Source: Turnera subulata
Lineage: Eukaryota; Streptophyta; Magnoliopsida; Malpighiales; Passifloraceae
DNA length: 64,000 bases
Assembly (NCBI GenBank): GCA_028386065.3
Contig: JAKUCV010003055.1
Location: 51,922-115,921 of the forward strand
Direction: 5' to 3'
The notes under the pieces are model-generated. The model made no database searches. It worked only from the letters and a program-made list of their open reading frames with translations, and was not told the DNA's origin. The translations under genes were made by a program, and so were the position numbers. Within the stretch, counting starts at the first letter, position 1, and every line of letters begins with the position of its first letter. Below, in pieces: positions 32,116-45,198 of the stretch.

Positions 32116-32129
32116 TTTAAAACTACCAT

Positions 32130-33946
32130 CTTTTAGAAAGTGGGAAAAAAAAAATCCCACTACAGCGACACTGACGCTGCAACGAGTTGTGCAAAGAAAT
32201 CACTCTTTCTTCACATGCTCGACTTCCATTAATCATTCAAAGGTAGAAAAAGAAAATAAAAGGCTGAAAAGTCGAGGCTTTCTCATCAATCATTTGGGTT
32301 AAATCTCACGTTACAATTAATGGAGAGTGGTTCTCCATATTCATTCCTTATTTTTCTCACTCTGGCCTGAAGTGAAAGTGAGCTCTAATTCGACAAAAAA
32401 AAAAAAAAGCGAGCTCTAATTACCCGGGTATGCAATAATGATGCCATTGTCTTTGATCAAAAAAAATGATGCCATTGTCACGCTCAACCGTGCCTATGTT
32501 TTTGTTTTTTTTTTTTTCCAATCCTACAATGGAACCAAACACTAAAAGGTTGCATTGACCAGAAATTTTGTCTTCTGCTTCCCAAGTCCTAACTTGTTCA
32601 CATGAGAAAGGATGTCAAGGAACGGAAGAGGGTTATAGCATTTAAGTTTCAGTCTTGTAGGCATCTTTTTCTTTCTGATTCCAGGGAATGATTCTGTTAG
32701 AAGAAGATAATCCCTTCAAGAAACATTATTTGATACGCAAATGGAATTACCAATTGACACCAGCACCATTGACACGAAAAAGTCTATGATGTTCAAGTTG
32801 AGCCACCACTTCTAAACATGATAAGGGTATCCATAGTTGGAAACAACTGTATTGATTAACCTTCCACTAGTTCCGGAGCATCAACCCTAGACTTCAAGTT
32901 GTAAAAGTTAAAACATCCAAGAATTTCTAGAGAATACTTATTGACATAAACAGATTACAAAGTGGAGACCAGACTGTCGCTTGCCCATTCCAATTGTTAG
33001 TGACCAGGATGAACGAATAAACCGATCATTCATCTGCAAAGGAGGGTTCAGGATAACTCGATTCATTTTATTCAAACCATTTCCAAAGTTAGGTATAATC
33101 AAAAGAAAGCAAGACAATTTCTGCAATCAGCGCCAAGGAAGAAACATTATAATTCAAGTTATTCCTAGATACATCAAGAACCATACATTCATCAGGCATT
33201 CATTCAGGGCATATAAAGTCAGTTAAAGCAGCTTGCATTCACCACCATTATAGGAGGTACTCAGTTGCATTTGCTCTTTCCATCCTCTATTTCCCCTTCT
33301 CTATTGCCTCCGCAGACAAGTTAATCTATCCACCAACCGAAAGTCAGTTGTCAGCAAAAGTAAGCAGGAATGCAACATCCGTTTGTGGATTGACAACAAT
33401 GTAAAAGAAGTTAGAGTCAACCTAGTTAGATTAGATACCTCAGCAAAATGCAGAGGTCTGCAAGTCAGTGGTTGGTAAGGCTCTAAAGGAAGTTCTCACC
33501 ACTGCATCACAACCATCAAACTGATGTTGGAAACCATTCATGAAAACATTGAACACTACCAATAACATGCATAAAATGGAGAAGAAATATCTTTATTCAA
33601 AAATTTTATTTCATAGTTACTGAATACAATAGTCACATAAATCATCTTAGTGTCTGCCGAATTCAGTTAGACTCATATGAGTATTCGGTTAACCTCAAAC
33701 CTGACACATCATCTTCCATCATCCACCCTTCCACTGCAAAGCCGACCCTTCATTGCATAGGCTCTGGCCGGTCCATTCTCAGCTAAAGAAAACTCCAGGA
33801 ACGTTAATTCCTGCAAGTAACTGCACGCAAATGGAATAGTGGACCACGAGCACCAGAGGAAGGTCCAGCCATTGATTTCCCAGTTTTAATAGAAAGTGCT
33901 TCCACTTTCACCAATTGATGTAAATCCATCAATAGTCCAATCTCTT
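32130..33946. other. Spacer between the array and the DUF1685 gene
   Basis: No array repeats after about 32115. Homopolymer runs near 32150, 32395 and 32500. The part from about 33240 to 33946 may include the 3' UTR of the DUF1685 gene. No other gene seen. Confidence 0.5.
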
Positions 33947-35154
33947 TCAGCTGCATAACCTAACAGTACAAGCCACAGCCTGAGCCCAAAATTTCAACCT
34001 TGCTTTAACATCCTCTGGATGGTCACCTGAATGGGAAAAAAAGAAAAAAGTTAGAATTGGATGATGGGCACACATCTTGAAATCAAAGTAGACAAAGTGC
34101 TAGAACAAAATTTTATATGCCTAATTCCCATAAACAAGATCCTAGACAATCTGTAATTTACAGCAGATACATCAAAAAGTATGTAGCCAAAAAAGGGAAA
34201 AAAATTTGGCCAATCCAATGTTTATCCATGGAATGTAAAAGAGATCTTTTACACAGGGCGAAATGTAGAAAGATCACCAGATCTAACTCAAGCAGAAAGA
34301 GGTCAAAATTTAAGATACAAACACTCCTCCCAATTACAGATCGAGATCATCCCAATACAGAAACTACTCAAATCTAAGCAAAACCATTCCGCATCAAAGA
34401 TAAGATCAGAGATTTCCACCTCATTATATCATCATTTGTCCACATACAAACACAACCCAGTAAAAACTCAGCATAATTCTAACGATCTACCAAACTTCAT
34501 TTGGAAAATAAGAGGAAGGAAACTACCAAGGACAACTTTTCAACTCAAAAGAAAAAGCACACATAATAATAAAAGAACAAAGGTGCAAAGCAACACACCA
34601 ATCTTCAATCGACAACAAAGAACCAAGCTTTACTCACCAGGACTGGAGATCTTCCAATTGGCAACAGGAACAGAAGCAGGCTCGTTCACAGCAGGATCAG
34701 CAGCAGCAGCAGTTCTCTCTGGAGACTTCTGTTGCTCATCAAGGAACTTCTGGCTCATAGAGTAACAAAGCTCAAGAGCCGGCAAAGTGTTGCAGAGCTC
34801 AGGGATCTCATCATAGCTGAATCCAAACCCAAGATCCAAGCACCCTTTTAGCTCATCAAGATCATCATCCGTCAAACTCTTCGTCCTCTTCAAGTCATCC
34901 TCGTCATCATTAGCCCCTTCCACATACCCTTCCAGCAAAACCTGGCTCTTCTTCCTGCTCTTAGTTCGCTGCAAAAGACTCTCGTTTCTGTTATTGGTGC
35001 TCCTATTCCGGTTCATTTTGTGCCATATCTCCTCAGTTTCTTCGTTCAAGACGACATCATGATCGTCTTTAGCATATACTACTCCAGTTTCTCTACCCTC
35101 TTCTTGGTTTTTTGAAGAAACCCAAGATTCCTCCTGGCAAGAAATCTTTCCCAT
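33947..35154 (-). CDS. DUF1685 family protein
   Basis: Two exons: 35154-34638 (starts MGKISCQEESW, ends at GTGAGTAAA) and 34026-33947 (after cccattcag). Together they encode 198 residues. The conserved DUF1685 core is clear: KRTKSLTDDDLDELKGCLDL, GFGFSYDEIPELCNTLPALE and, from exon 2, DHPEDVKARLKFWAQAVACT, VRLCS at the C-terminus. The N-terminal half is acidic/basic low-complexity with a short KSRKK stretch. The intron splits the glycine of SSPG|GDHP, so the joint is in frame (phase 1). A TATA-like leader and CT-rich stretch lie at 35160-35230. DUF1685 proteins are plant-specific and of unknown biochemical function. Start choice: the first ATG of the open frame, after ctttagagtgagag. Confidence 0.9.
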
Positions 35155-35299
35155 GTTTTTTCTCTCACTCTAAAGGGTTTTGCTTTTTTCTTTTTTTTTT
35201 CTCTCAAAGTTGTTTGTGTGAGACACAGAGAGAGACCAAAGCGGTGCTTATAAAGCTGCGCCCAACTCAGACCATACCACATTAACTTTTTGCACAAAA

Positions 35300-36060
35300 T
35301 GTGGTCATTTATGTCTTATGTATGTGTGTATTATTTTTTCTATTTTCTTGATCCCATTATGTGGTCATGATATGGAAGACAAAATATATGGAAACTAACA
35401 TGATCCCATGATGTCTATGCATGGACTGGATTATCACTAACAAGGATGAGGTGTCAAATTGACAGCTGTACTTGCAAGAATGGGGAACTGGGGGTGATGA
35501 CCACATGAAACTCAAGGCGACACGTGGCTAGAGTTTAGCACACACTTGGTTTTTTTTTTTTTTGAATAAAAAGACAAAAGAATAGAGATAGAGAAGAAGG
35601 GCCACTTCAGGGTCCACCATGTGTTGGTTATGTGGTTGAATCGGTTTTGCTGTGGTTGGATTTTGTTCATATATGGGTATTAATACTGAAAAGATGTGAA
35701 ACCAAGAAATCTACTAATTTATGCAAGAATGGAATTTTATTTTAGTAGCAGGTTTTTCCACCCTTTGGGAAGTGTTCATCCCACATTTCCATACCCCTTA
35801 TTATTGAAACTTGAAGCTCTTCAACGTTCATCTTTGTCTTGTTTTTTTGGTAGTTAAATGCTAGTAGTGGTAAAAATTAATTGGGCTTTGTGTTGTCTTC
35901 TTGTTTATGGTTAAATCGGTAGACCACATAGGACCATGGTCGGTTCCCATTTCCCAATTCCTAGAACATGTACAATGTGAATGGTATTGGTATTCCCAAT
36001 TTGCCAATTTGCCATAGCAAACATAGTAAGTGGCTTTACATGAGAATTTTCGTTTCAATA
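35300..36060. other. Non-coding upstream spacer
   Basis: AT-rich sequence upstream of the DUF1685 gene. No coding frame or repeat that I can support. Confidence 0.5.
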
Positions 36061-36079
36061 AGGTTAGAGATATCAGAAA

Positions 36080-37440
36080 GATGCTTCTAGTCTCATTAAC
36101 ACAACATGTTCAAATTTGGTGTTTCTAGAATTTCTTGATTTGAACCTTAAAAAAAAAGAGGGAATTTATTGATTTGTTAAGGTTGGTTTACCAAATTATT
36201 CATCGCGTCCGTTTGAACATTGAAGTTGTCGTGCCAACCAATTAGAGGATTTCAAATTTGGCATAGTCCAGTTGTATAGAATATTTCTCCTGGTGGGTCG
36301 TCAAGAGATGTAGTGCTAGTATATATATATATACTAGAAAATAAATACTAAATAGCAGCGAATAGCGTGTAACAACTAACAATAAATAACGGTTTAAATT
36401 TCTCCTATGATTAATCTTCCTCATTCTAGAAGTATCAATTGTAATCATGAAATTGCAGATATTCTGGCCTGCTGTATCTACATCTCGATAAGGGAAGTAT
36501 TCAAATAGCAGAATTTTGAAGAGTTTGTAAATGAAAAATTAACAATGGTTGAAACTGCCCTTTTCTTTCTCCCGCTGATTGATCTTATTCGTTACGTCTA
36601 TTTTCATATGCATGGTCCCTCCATTAAACACTGCCTTCAAATTTCCAATCCATATAATGTACAAGTTAGAATTAGAAAGATTAGCAGAAAACCTTAATTG
36701 ATTTTCAGAACAATTTTGAGGTGCGAAATTTCTGATAAATTGGTCAATCGTGTGCAAATTTGTCCGGGGAGCAAATTGTTTTCTTCATCTCAATCGTGTG
36801 CAAACAATGCTTCACTCAATAACACATCATGTTTAAATTTGGTGTTTCTCGCATTATCGGATTTGTTGCTTAGTTTTGTTTATAATAACATTAATTCATA
36901 TCCCTCCTTTGAAGTTTTCATGTCAATTAAGCAACCCGATAACTAGTTTTAATTTTGTTTAATCCAGCTGTATAGAAGATTTCTCCTTGCTCATCAAGAC
37001 ATTAGAATATTCATCTCTATTTAGATTAGGAAATAACAATTTTGTTTAAAAAAAACACGGGAAATAACTAGCAATAAATAATGGCTCTAAAACTGCCTAA
37101 CTTTTCTCCTTGACTAATCTTTTTCATTATCCGAGTATCTATCATAAATTCATAATCATGAAATTTGCAGATATTTTTTTCCCGAAATATCTGTGTATCT
37201 ACATCTCGAATCTTAATAATTAAGGGAAGTATACCCTAAAATAGCAACTGTTGAAACGGCAGGAGAGGTTGTCAATGAAACATTTAATAATGATTCAAAC
37301 TGGCAACTGCCTAATATTTCCCCTCCACTGATTAGTCTTTTTCGTTATGTCTATTTTAATTAAGGAATAATTGATCGATTGGTTATACTTCCTCATCAGT
37401 TGTTTAATTATCACGTTCGAATATCTCCCGCCCGTTTACT
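36080..37440. repeat. Diverged tandem duplication, ~0.7 kb unit
   Basis: 36080-36650 and 36795-37370 share the same order of blocks: acatcatgttNaaatttggtg, ccag.tgtatagaa.atttctcct, aataactagcaataaataa, taatcatgaaat(t)gcagatatt, tgtatctacatctcga, gggaagtat. Many substitutions and indels separate them. Non-coding; origin not recognised. Confidence 0.65.
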
Positions 37441-37449
37441 TCCAAATTA

Positions 37450-39820
37450 GCAGTTTCTAACTTTCTATGTTTATATGTTCCAAAAAAAATTTTTTCTATG
37501 TTTATACTTCCAATTATTTTATTGCGTTGTCGTCCGTCCAATTAATTTCTTCATGTTAAAAAAAAAAAACGCGTTATTCTATGTTCATTAAGATTCTCAT
37601 AAAGAAAAAGAAGAAGAAAATAGTGGGTTCATGAAGAAACACGGCCATTTTTACACTAGTATAAATACGGGTAAAAACCAAAAAGGGTACATGGTTCTAG
37701 CATCAAAATTAACGCTTAATGCCCTCCAAACTTCTCAATCTATATCATGTACATTACATGCACGTAGAAAGCCAAGATAAAGCCATAATTTTCAGATCCA
37801 ATTATGCCCTGCAATCTTTTTCTAAAAAAATGGGGTGATTCAAGCGAGCTAGCTAGTGCAATTCAGTAGGGACATGAATTGTTTTATTCGCTTTTCAAAA
37901 GTCTCATTCTTTTTGGTTTTTCCCTGCTTCATAAACTTCGATGCCAACCATTTAATTTCCTGGTCATGGTAAGGTCAGACTCAGGCTGCGACAATTATTG
38001 GATGCCAGTTGATATATACAAAAAGAAGAAACAATTGGATGTACACCTTTCCCTTTTTCTTTTAGAACTTGTATTGGTTTAGAACTTGGGAATTTACAAT
38101 CAGGCCAATCAGTAAAAGAACAAGAACCCGGAGGGTCCACATGTACCAAAAGCTTCAGTTTATAGGCCAGTAAAAACAAAACGCAGGAACAGAACAAATG
38201 GAATCAGAGTCATGTGGCTGTTAATAGGATAAGGAGACTAGGAGAGTGATACAAGTTTTAATCCACAAATCCAACATAAGATATATATTTAGAAAACAAG
38301 ATAGTCACGAAAGGTAATTAACATGCCTGATATAGAGAAATGGAGTGTATAAAACCTTTTGTCTTTAATTTGCAGGAGGTGCGCAGGTAAGACAAAACAC
38401 TATTTCCAAGCCAAAACAAAACAATGTAGAGAATCTAATCTAATGTTTCCACTTATATCTAGATACTGATAATAATATTAACCAAGTAATTTGAGCAAGT
38501 ATGATTAACACATCAAAAAAAAAAAAGTTGCGGTTTAGAATTTTAAACAAATGGCTTGCACGTAAAGAATTACTTAATTCAACCTTCTCTTAAGCACCAG
38601 TAATCCACATCTTAAAGCATAAAAAAGAACCACGTAAATGGATACGTACAGCAATAGAAAATACCAAATATTCCATGCATGCATACAAAATTAAGAGAAA
38701 AGGATAACCATTAAATTATCATTCATGAAATCCCAAAATCCAAAGTAACTCAATCGTACATTGAGGATATCTATATCCGCACAAACTTGGAGCAATACTG
38801 CCTACCGTTGCTAGCTGGCTAATCTGTCGGTAATTAAACGTAATTGAACCACTTCCATTATGTATTTGGGTAGAAAAACAAGACAATAAGCACTATCCTA
38901 TTCCTAATGCACACTATTGTCCATCCAATATGCACCATGATTCCCCGTCAGTGTCACAGCCGCCATGCCATTTGCTTCAAAGTTTGGTTTGATAAGGATT
39001 CTTTAGGAGAAATTTTCTTGTGGTTATCAACTATGTTTTTCTCTTCTTTCCTTTTTGTTTTTTAGATTGTGGTTATCAATTATATGTAGGGTACACTTAA
39101 TTTTTGGGGAAAACCACATGATATATACCCCCATGCCTCGATCCTTCTGGAACAAGTGAACAATAATTGAACAAACGCACAAAAGGGGGGATATACCTCA
39201 TTTTGGTTTTAGGTGACAAATGCACCGAACATGATTCATGAGTAGATCAATTACCCACCACAAATCCACAAAATCTTATGAATATGTACAAAAATTGAAA
39301 TTGTTTAAAATTGTACTCGGGATGTTACAGGTTCTAATAAATCCAAATGTATGTTTTCTCTAAGTTTGTTGTGGTTTATTAACCAAGTACGTAGCATTAT
39401 TATTGTGAGATGCTTCTGTTGATCCTCAACATGTATATGTTTTTGTTTATGTGGACAGCTACTTCAGATCAACATGGTACATAAATTATGAAGATACTAT
39501 ATTAAATTGGTGGCCCATAGATCTTTTTTCACATCCCAAAAACCAAATCGCGGTCACCTCTGGGCTTTTTATATGACTAAAATAGCTTTTGATCCGGCAT
39601 CTTTGGGAATAATCCTCCAGGCACACCATGTCCAACGACACCGTCAACTTGTCCTGGTTTTAGCAATTTGTAACACTAATATAGTAATACATAATCATCA
39701 TCAATTATTGTCACTGGAAATCAATCACAATCTTTTATGTTTTATTTACTCCAACTTGCAACGAAATCTCACAAGCAACCGCAGCCTTTTGATGGGCGTA
39801 CTGTGTACTCGTTTCCTGTC
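37450..39820. other. Gene-free spacer
   Basis: Only short random frames. Poly-A runs at about 37558 and 38515. Nothing further recognised. Confidence 0.5.
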
Positions 39821-39836
39821 CAAAGTGGTATAACTT

Positions 39837-41143
39837 TTTTTTTTTGTCAGCAAGCATCCACAGTTATATTAATAGAAAACAGTTTAATACAATCATAGTC
39901 ATTCAAACCTAATCCTAAAAATTACAAACCAGTACAAATATAAATGCCATACTTGGCCAAAATAATAACATAGCATATCCGAGTAGAAAAGCATAGCCGG
40001 AATTCCTGGTTGCTTGGCTGAGCAAGACCACATCCTCTGCTAGCTCTCACAGTGATGGTTTTCCCTTCTTGCTTACACAATTGGAACGGCATTTCCCTGG
40101 TTAGTACCAGGCGATCCTTCCGGGAGGTCGAGCACTCTTCTATGTCTTTGGAAATCGATATTTTTTAGGTTGTGGAGCTAAAGGCGATGTAGTGCCCATC
40201 TCGTTGCAATGGGAATTGGCATTCTTTCCATCTTGGTCTTCTTTTATATGCATTCAAAATCTGATCCTGCTCATCTTCTTTGTCATCCCCAACATCAGAT
40301 GCACGACTATGACGGGCAGGAGCTGCGTCCCAAACGTGCAGGAGCTGCGTCCCAAATTCGCCGGGCAGGAGCTGCGTCCCAAACGTGCTAAAAGACCAAC
40401 CAGTGTCGGCTGCACCCCCGTCACCATCGCCATCGTCACCACCGCTGCCGTCGCCGGCGACAACTCCTCTACCCTCGCTACTTTTGTTTCGGAATTCCAT
40501 CCAAACGGCAGCACCAAGCTTCTAAAATTGATGCTTGAGGACTATGATAAACTTGATAAACTTGGGGTCAAAGACCCTAAATCTGGATAACCGGAACTGA
40601 AAAGATTGGATTCAAAGATCGAAATCGACCACAAACGAATCCTCTAACTTGAATTGAATGAGGTAACATCCAAATATTTCTGGAACATTTTATCAAACAC
40701 TTGGTGTGCTTGCTCAATAAGGAGGAAACATAGGACCAAACAAACCCAAAAGCCCCGCCTAATTTTACACAAATAGTAGAAGATGGGAAGTGTCAGGTAG
40801 CCAAACTAAATATTGAGAGCTGAGAAAGGGGTTAAGATTGGATGAAAAGCTACTCACTTAAGGTATGGATGAGGAAGAAGAGGAGAAAGGGAGAGAGGAT
40901 GACGAGAAAATTTCAAAGACTAACCAATCCACCATCGTGTTTCATGGTCTCGCTTTAGACAGAGATGGAAGAGTTCCTTAAGCACAAAAGCAAGCAGAGA
41001 TGGAAGCTTTGCAGAGTTGGGTAAGTGGCCTAGGTGGAGGGGACGATGAATAGTGCTTTAGTTGAGAGCATTTTGAATTTCAAAAGAGCCGTTGGGAGTC
41101 GACCTAATCAAGGCCATTGGTGTTACTGCATCTAGTTTTCAAC
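39837..41143 (-). mobile_element. Poly(A)-tailed retroposed segment with 12-bp target duplication
   Basis: Bounded by gtggtataactt (39825-39836 and 41144-41155). A poly-T run at 39837-39845 means the poly(A) tail is on the minus strand. The last bases before the tail (gcttgctgac + A's) look like a LINE-type 3' end. No LINE ORF is found. On the minus strand 40500-40165 is open (111 codons; low-complexity GDG repeats, then three copies of a short GTQLL unit). The 5' part contains pyrimidine-rich leader-like sequence. It may be a retrocopy of a transcript or a non-autonomous LINE relative. Confidence 0.6.
40310..40395. repeat. Three copies of a ~24-bp unit
   Basis: gggcaggagctgcgtcccaa recurs at about 40314, 40338 (without the ggg start) and 40363 within the retroposed segment. 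It encodes the repeated GTQLL(P/H) unit on the minus strand. Confidence 0.75.
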
Positions 41144-41159
41144 GTGGTATAACTTGTGA

Positions 41160-44100
41160 TGGTATTTTGTATATTCAATCTTTCCAATAGCTCTAAATCT
41201 GATATAACTATAAAGTATATATTGTTTTTTGGGTAGGAATGAAGCATTGTTAATCACATAGGAATAAAACAGAAAAACATTATTATTATGTTCACCCAAG
41301 TACGATGCCCACTAGTATAATATTATAACGAAATCAAAATAGTTTTTTTTTTAAAAAAAAACATTTAAATATGCCGCCGGAACTCGGTGGGTATTATAAA
41401 ATTTGCCGAAGAAAACTCCAACTTCATTTATCTAGATGACGTAAATGCGATAAGGATCACAAATAGTGATCCTATCTGTAAACCTTGTGTATAATTAATG
41501 CACCATTATGTCAATTTTTTTGGTATATCATCAACTTCATACTGTAATGTAATTATATCATTTCCATCAAAAAATGTAATTATATCATGATCAACCTAAG
41601 CTAAAGCATATATAAAATAAGGCAGAACTAGAGTTACACGTACGTGAGATTGTGAATATATTCATATGTTGGCATCTAAGGAAAATGAAGTGCCATAGAA
41701 TATTATAGAACCACAAATTCAAGGTTGTTTCCTTTTCTTTACGCTTCTTTATTTTATATATTCTGTAAAGCTCTAATTACTTAATGGTTAATGCAAATAC
41801 AGCACATACTTTTCCATTTTCTTCAGGTACGAACTTGTCCATATTCCACAGAATACAGGTTCGAGAAAAAGACTTCCATTTCTCATTGGAAGAGAAATTT
41901 CTTATTGCCAAGATTATAGTAAGCCAGCCAGGATTGGCTATCACAATCAGCTTTTGTCTTTTTACAATGTCCCATGTTGTCCTGTCATGTATATCCATAG
42001 AGGGCCCCCATTGTATGCGTACATGCATATGCATGTTGGTTTTTTATCATGTAATGGATGGCATGTATAATGGGGATGAGGAGGGATCCATGCATGACGT
42101 GAACCACGATGAGCCACGTGGGCCTCTGTTATTGGGCTTGTTACAAATAAAGACAGATGCAGGCCAACAACCCACGTGGCTTGTCCTTATCAGTTAATAA
42201 TTTCGCGGGAAACACGAGTCAGCATTTCTGGTGAGCGACTTTAATTATGTTTATTAGAAAAACCGAAAATCAACGAACCCCACCAGCCCCAAAATTGCTT
42301 GTGTGTGATCATGTATAGCCGCAGCAGCTTATCAAGCTGTTTTTGACATTGTTTTTGAACCGCTTGATCACCTATCTAATCTTCGATGTTGTTAAATCCG
42401 GACCGGCGTTTCATCTTGTCGAGTTGTCGGGTCAAGGATTAAACCATGGTCGAATCGGGGTATAATCTGAAATTTGTAAAGGAATTATCGACTCGGAAAA
42501 CTATCCGACTCACAACTCCTCGAGTTCGAACGTCCGGGCTGGTTCGGGTTTGAAAATACTACCTTCCTTCATAAATCATGCCCTTCCTAATTCTTATAAA
42601 AAAGAGAGAAAAGAAGTAAAATAGTTGTGGCATGCATGATTTGATGGAACTAACTAATTTATTTTCTCCACTATAGCTATAACAATTGCAATACCATAAT
42701 TGAGAATTTGAGAAAATGGTTTTTATGGGTTGGCAAATTAGTTAATTGAAACTTGGCAGGAACTAGCTAGGCGGGTCTAGTTGTTGTGGTGGAGACTTAA
42801 CAAAGAAAATCAATGGCTTATTTAGTGCAAGAGACAGTTTGCCAAAAGCTGTTTCCCGGTACCAAAAGGAATATTATTTCATTTGATGAAGGCATCTAGA
42901 TTGTTCTTTTGGTGCATCTATATCTATCCAAACTATCATGTAGATGTTGTTGAGACATCAACTTTGTGTTATTGAGTTGTAGTACCATTTTATACCACAG
43001 AGATGCCTCTGATGGAAGAAACTAGTGACATGATTTGGCTTAGTAATTTATTGGGGAGCTTCATAATTGTACTCTAGCCTTCTTGTCTATTACCCCACCC
43101 ATGATACCCCCTATTGCTAGTTTTGTGACACCAGTTGAATTTTGGACCAAAAATATTTCCAAATGTGAGATTTGGGTACGATCTGAAATTGATCATAATT
43201 TCCAAAGGCAATTAGATTCTCCCTTTTTTTTTTTTCGAGAAATTTGAGTTCCATCTCACGAAGCAACAATTTCCAAGTTCATTTTGTTTTTTTTTTATGA
43301 GATTAGTCAAGTTAATTGTACGCAAAGGTATTTCTTGGAGCGAGGATTTAGTCAAAGACCACTATTACAAAGGCCAATCATTGGGCTATTTGCACTTTCC
43401 CAAACCAAGGAGTCAAGTTAAAATATGTATATAAGTGAAAAAAGAAAGAATAAACAAATAAGCACTCACACTTTCCATTGTCAAAGAGATCAAATAGATG
43501 TCTCTTTCAGTTTTTCTAAATAACTCCAGTCCATATCTGCAAGTAGTGGCAGTTCTATATGGATCCCAATATTTCTGACTTTTATTAGCTTAGTTGTTAT
43601 TTAGCTATTGGTTCAAGCCAAGATTAGATTAGATTATGATTTCTTTTATTCAATTCTTATCATGGTAGATGACAACTGGGTGTATGGTCTAGTTTGCCTG
43701 CCAAGTCATTAATTAGGTAATTTACTTGTGGATTACAACAATCCATTGACCGGCCTAGCCATTCATTCTAATTCTACCAACCAGAAATGCATTTATATTG
43801 TGGTGTTTCAATTTCTTTTCACATTAATGAGGAATTATTTGGGAAAGTTTTCCATCTGGAAAAACACACAGAAGACAAAAAGGACTCCAGAAATTTCTTA
43901 CCACCATCTTCTTTTGATGCCTGGAATTGGATTATGGTTCAAAGATAAACATGCAATGCCAAAAGAACAATCAGTACCATTTCTGTTTCATTTACACGTG
44001 AAACTTTTGCCGACAGGGGTGAAGGGTTCATTTTGTTTGTACTTTGTCCTGCCAAGCAAACTGAAAGGGATGATTCCTTACATTCGGTGAATAATGTTTC

Positions 44101-44215
44101 ACATTTAGTTAACTTTCTGTGTCGTTTTGTCCAATTGAAAAAAGGATATGAATGATGTCATCCCTGTCACCACCCCTGAGCCATGTTTCGTTTCAAAGTT
44201 ATTAAACCCAGCCCG
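41160..44215. other. Gene-free spacer
   Basis: AT-rich, scattered short frames only. A CACGTG-containing pair lies at about 42115 and 42172. No repeat or gene recognised with confidence. Confidence 0.5.
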
Positions 44216-44218
44216 GTC

Positions 44219-44545
44219 TTTTTTTTTTTTTTGAATTGAAAGCGATGTTATTTCATTGAAAAAAGGCAGTAGCTTGCCATATTACAGAAACAAACTCAAG
44301 GCAGGTCATAGCAAGTGTTTGACAGCACAAGTCGTCAAAAGCTTACACAGGAAAGACAAGAGCTTGCGAGCAAACAGCCAAATTGTACAACATTTAGGCC
44401 TGCATCTACAAGAAGGAGGGAGGTTCCTCAAACCATATTTGAACGTCATCAATCTCCCTTGCATGTCTGGCCAATAAATGTGCTTCCTTGTTTCTGTTTC
44501 GTGGTACAAATACCACTCCTGCTACAAGAGGTCCAATTAACCTGA
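44219..44545 (-). mobile_element. LINE 3' tail (RNase H C-terminus)
   Basis: A poly-T run at 44219-44232 marks a poly(A) tail on the minus strand. Reading the minus strand from about 44530, the frame gives VVFVPRNRNKEAHLLARH, AREIDDVQIWFEEPPSFL and a stop, the typical end of a plant LINE RNase H domain. It is strongly 5'-truncated. A target duplication is not clear. Confidence 0.7.
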
Positions 44546-44549
44546 CCGG

Positions 44550-45190
44550 GTTGAGAGTCAAGAGGTCCAATTGCAGTTTAATAAAGGTCTAATAAAGAAA
44601 AAGTGACGTCAGATGATTGGCCCGAAATACTGAAAGAATCACAAAAAAAAAATGGGATACACTTAGATTCTTAAACTCATTCGAGATTTGAACAGAGCTG
44701 GACTTATATTCTTAAAAGCCGAAAAAACAAGCAAGACAGTGGGCTAATAGTTCATATTTCCACTGGGCTAAAAGCAGTGGTCTTAGCCCACATCAAAGTA
44801 CAGTTCTGGTCCTAATTTTGCATCAGAGTTCACATACCATTTTCCTCCCTCAAACTTTGGCCACGAGTAATATTCACTAACAAATGTAACCAGCGAAAAT
44901 CACTGTGAAACTTGCAGCGCCATGACCTTTCAACGCCTTATATACATGTAGCAGAGAACGCTAAACATGGTTGCCTTCTCGAAAAGTGTGCCCCTGCCCC
45001 CTTGAACACTGACCAAAGCTGGTCTGCACAAGATTGTTGCACAACTTCCCTTCATCCACCTCCAAGTTTCCACGCCCAAAAAATACAATAAAGAGGCTTA
45101 CAATTTCTACAAGTTGCAAGAGATACAAGACATGTAATTGACCTATAAATACACCCGTGTTAGAGACCACAAGTGCACATATAATGGCAC
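44550..45190 (-). other. Spacer, probably including the INT1 3' UTR
   Basis: No coding frame. The part next to 45199 probably holds the 3' UTR of the inositol transporter gene. I see no unambiguous poly(A) signal to place its end. Confidence 0.4.
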
Positions 45191-45198
45191 TACGCTTA

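Noticed and set aside
40192..40590. 132-codon plus-strand frame (KRPTSVGCTPVTIAIV...)
   Set aside because: It overlaps the retroposed segment in antisense, with three tandem 24-bp units that make spurious frames. No homologous family recognised.
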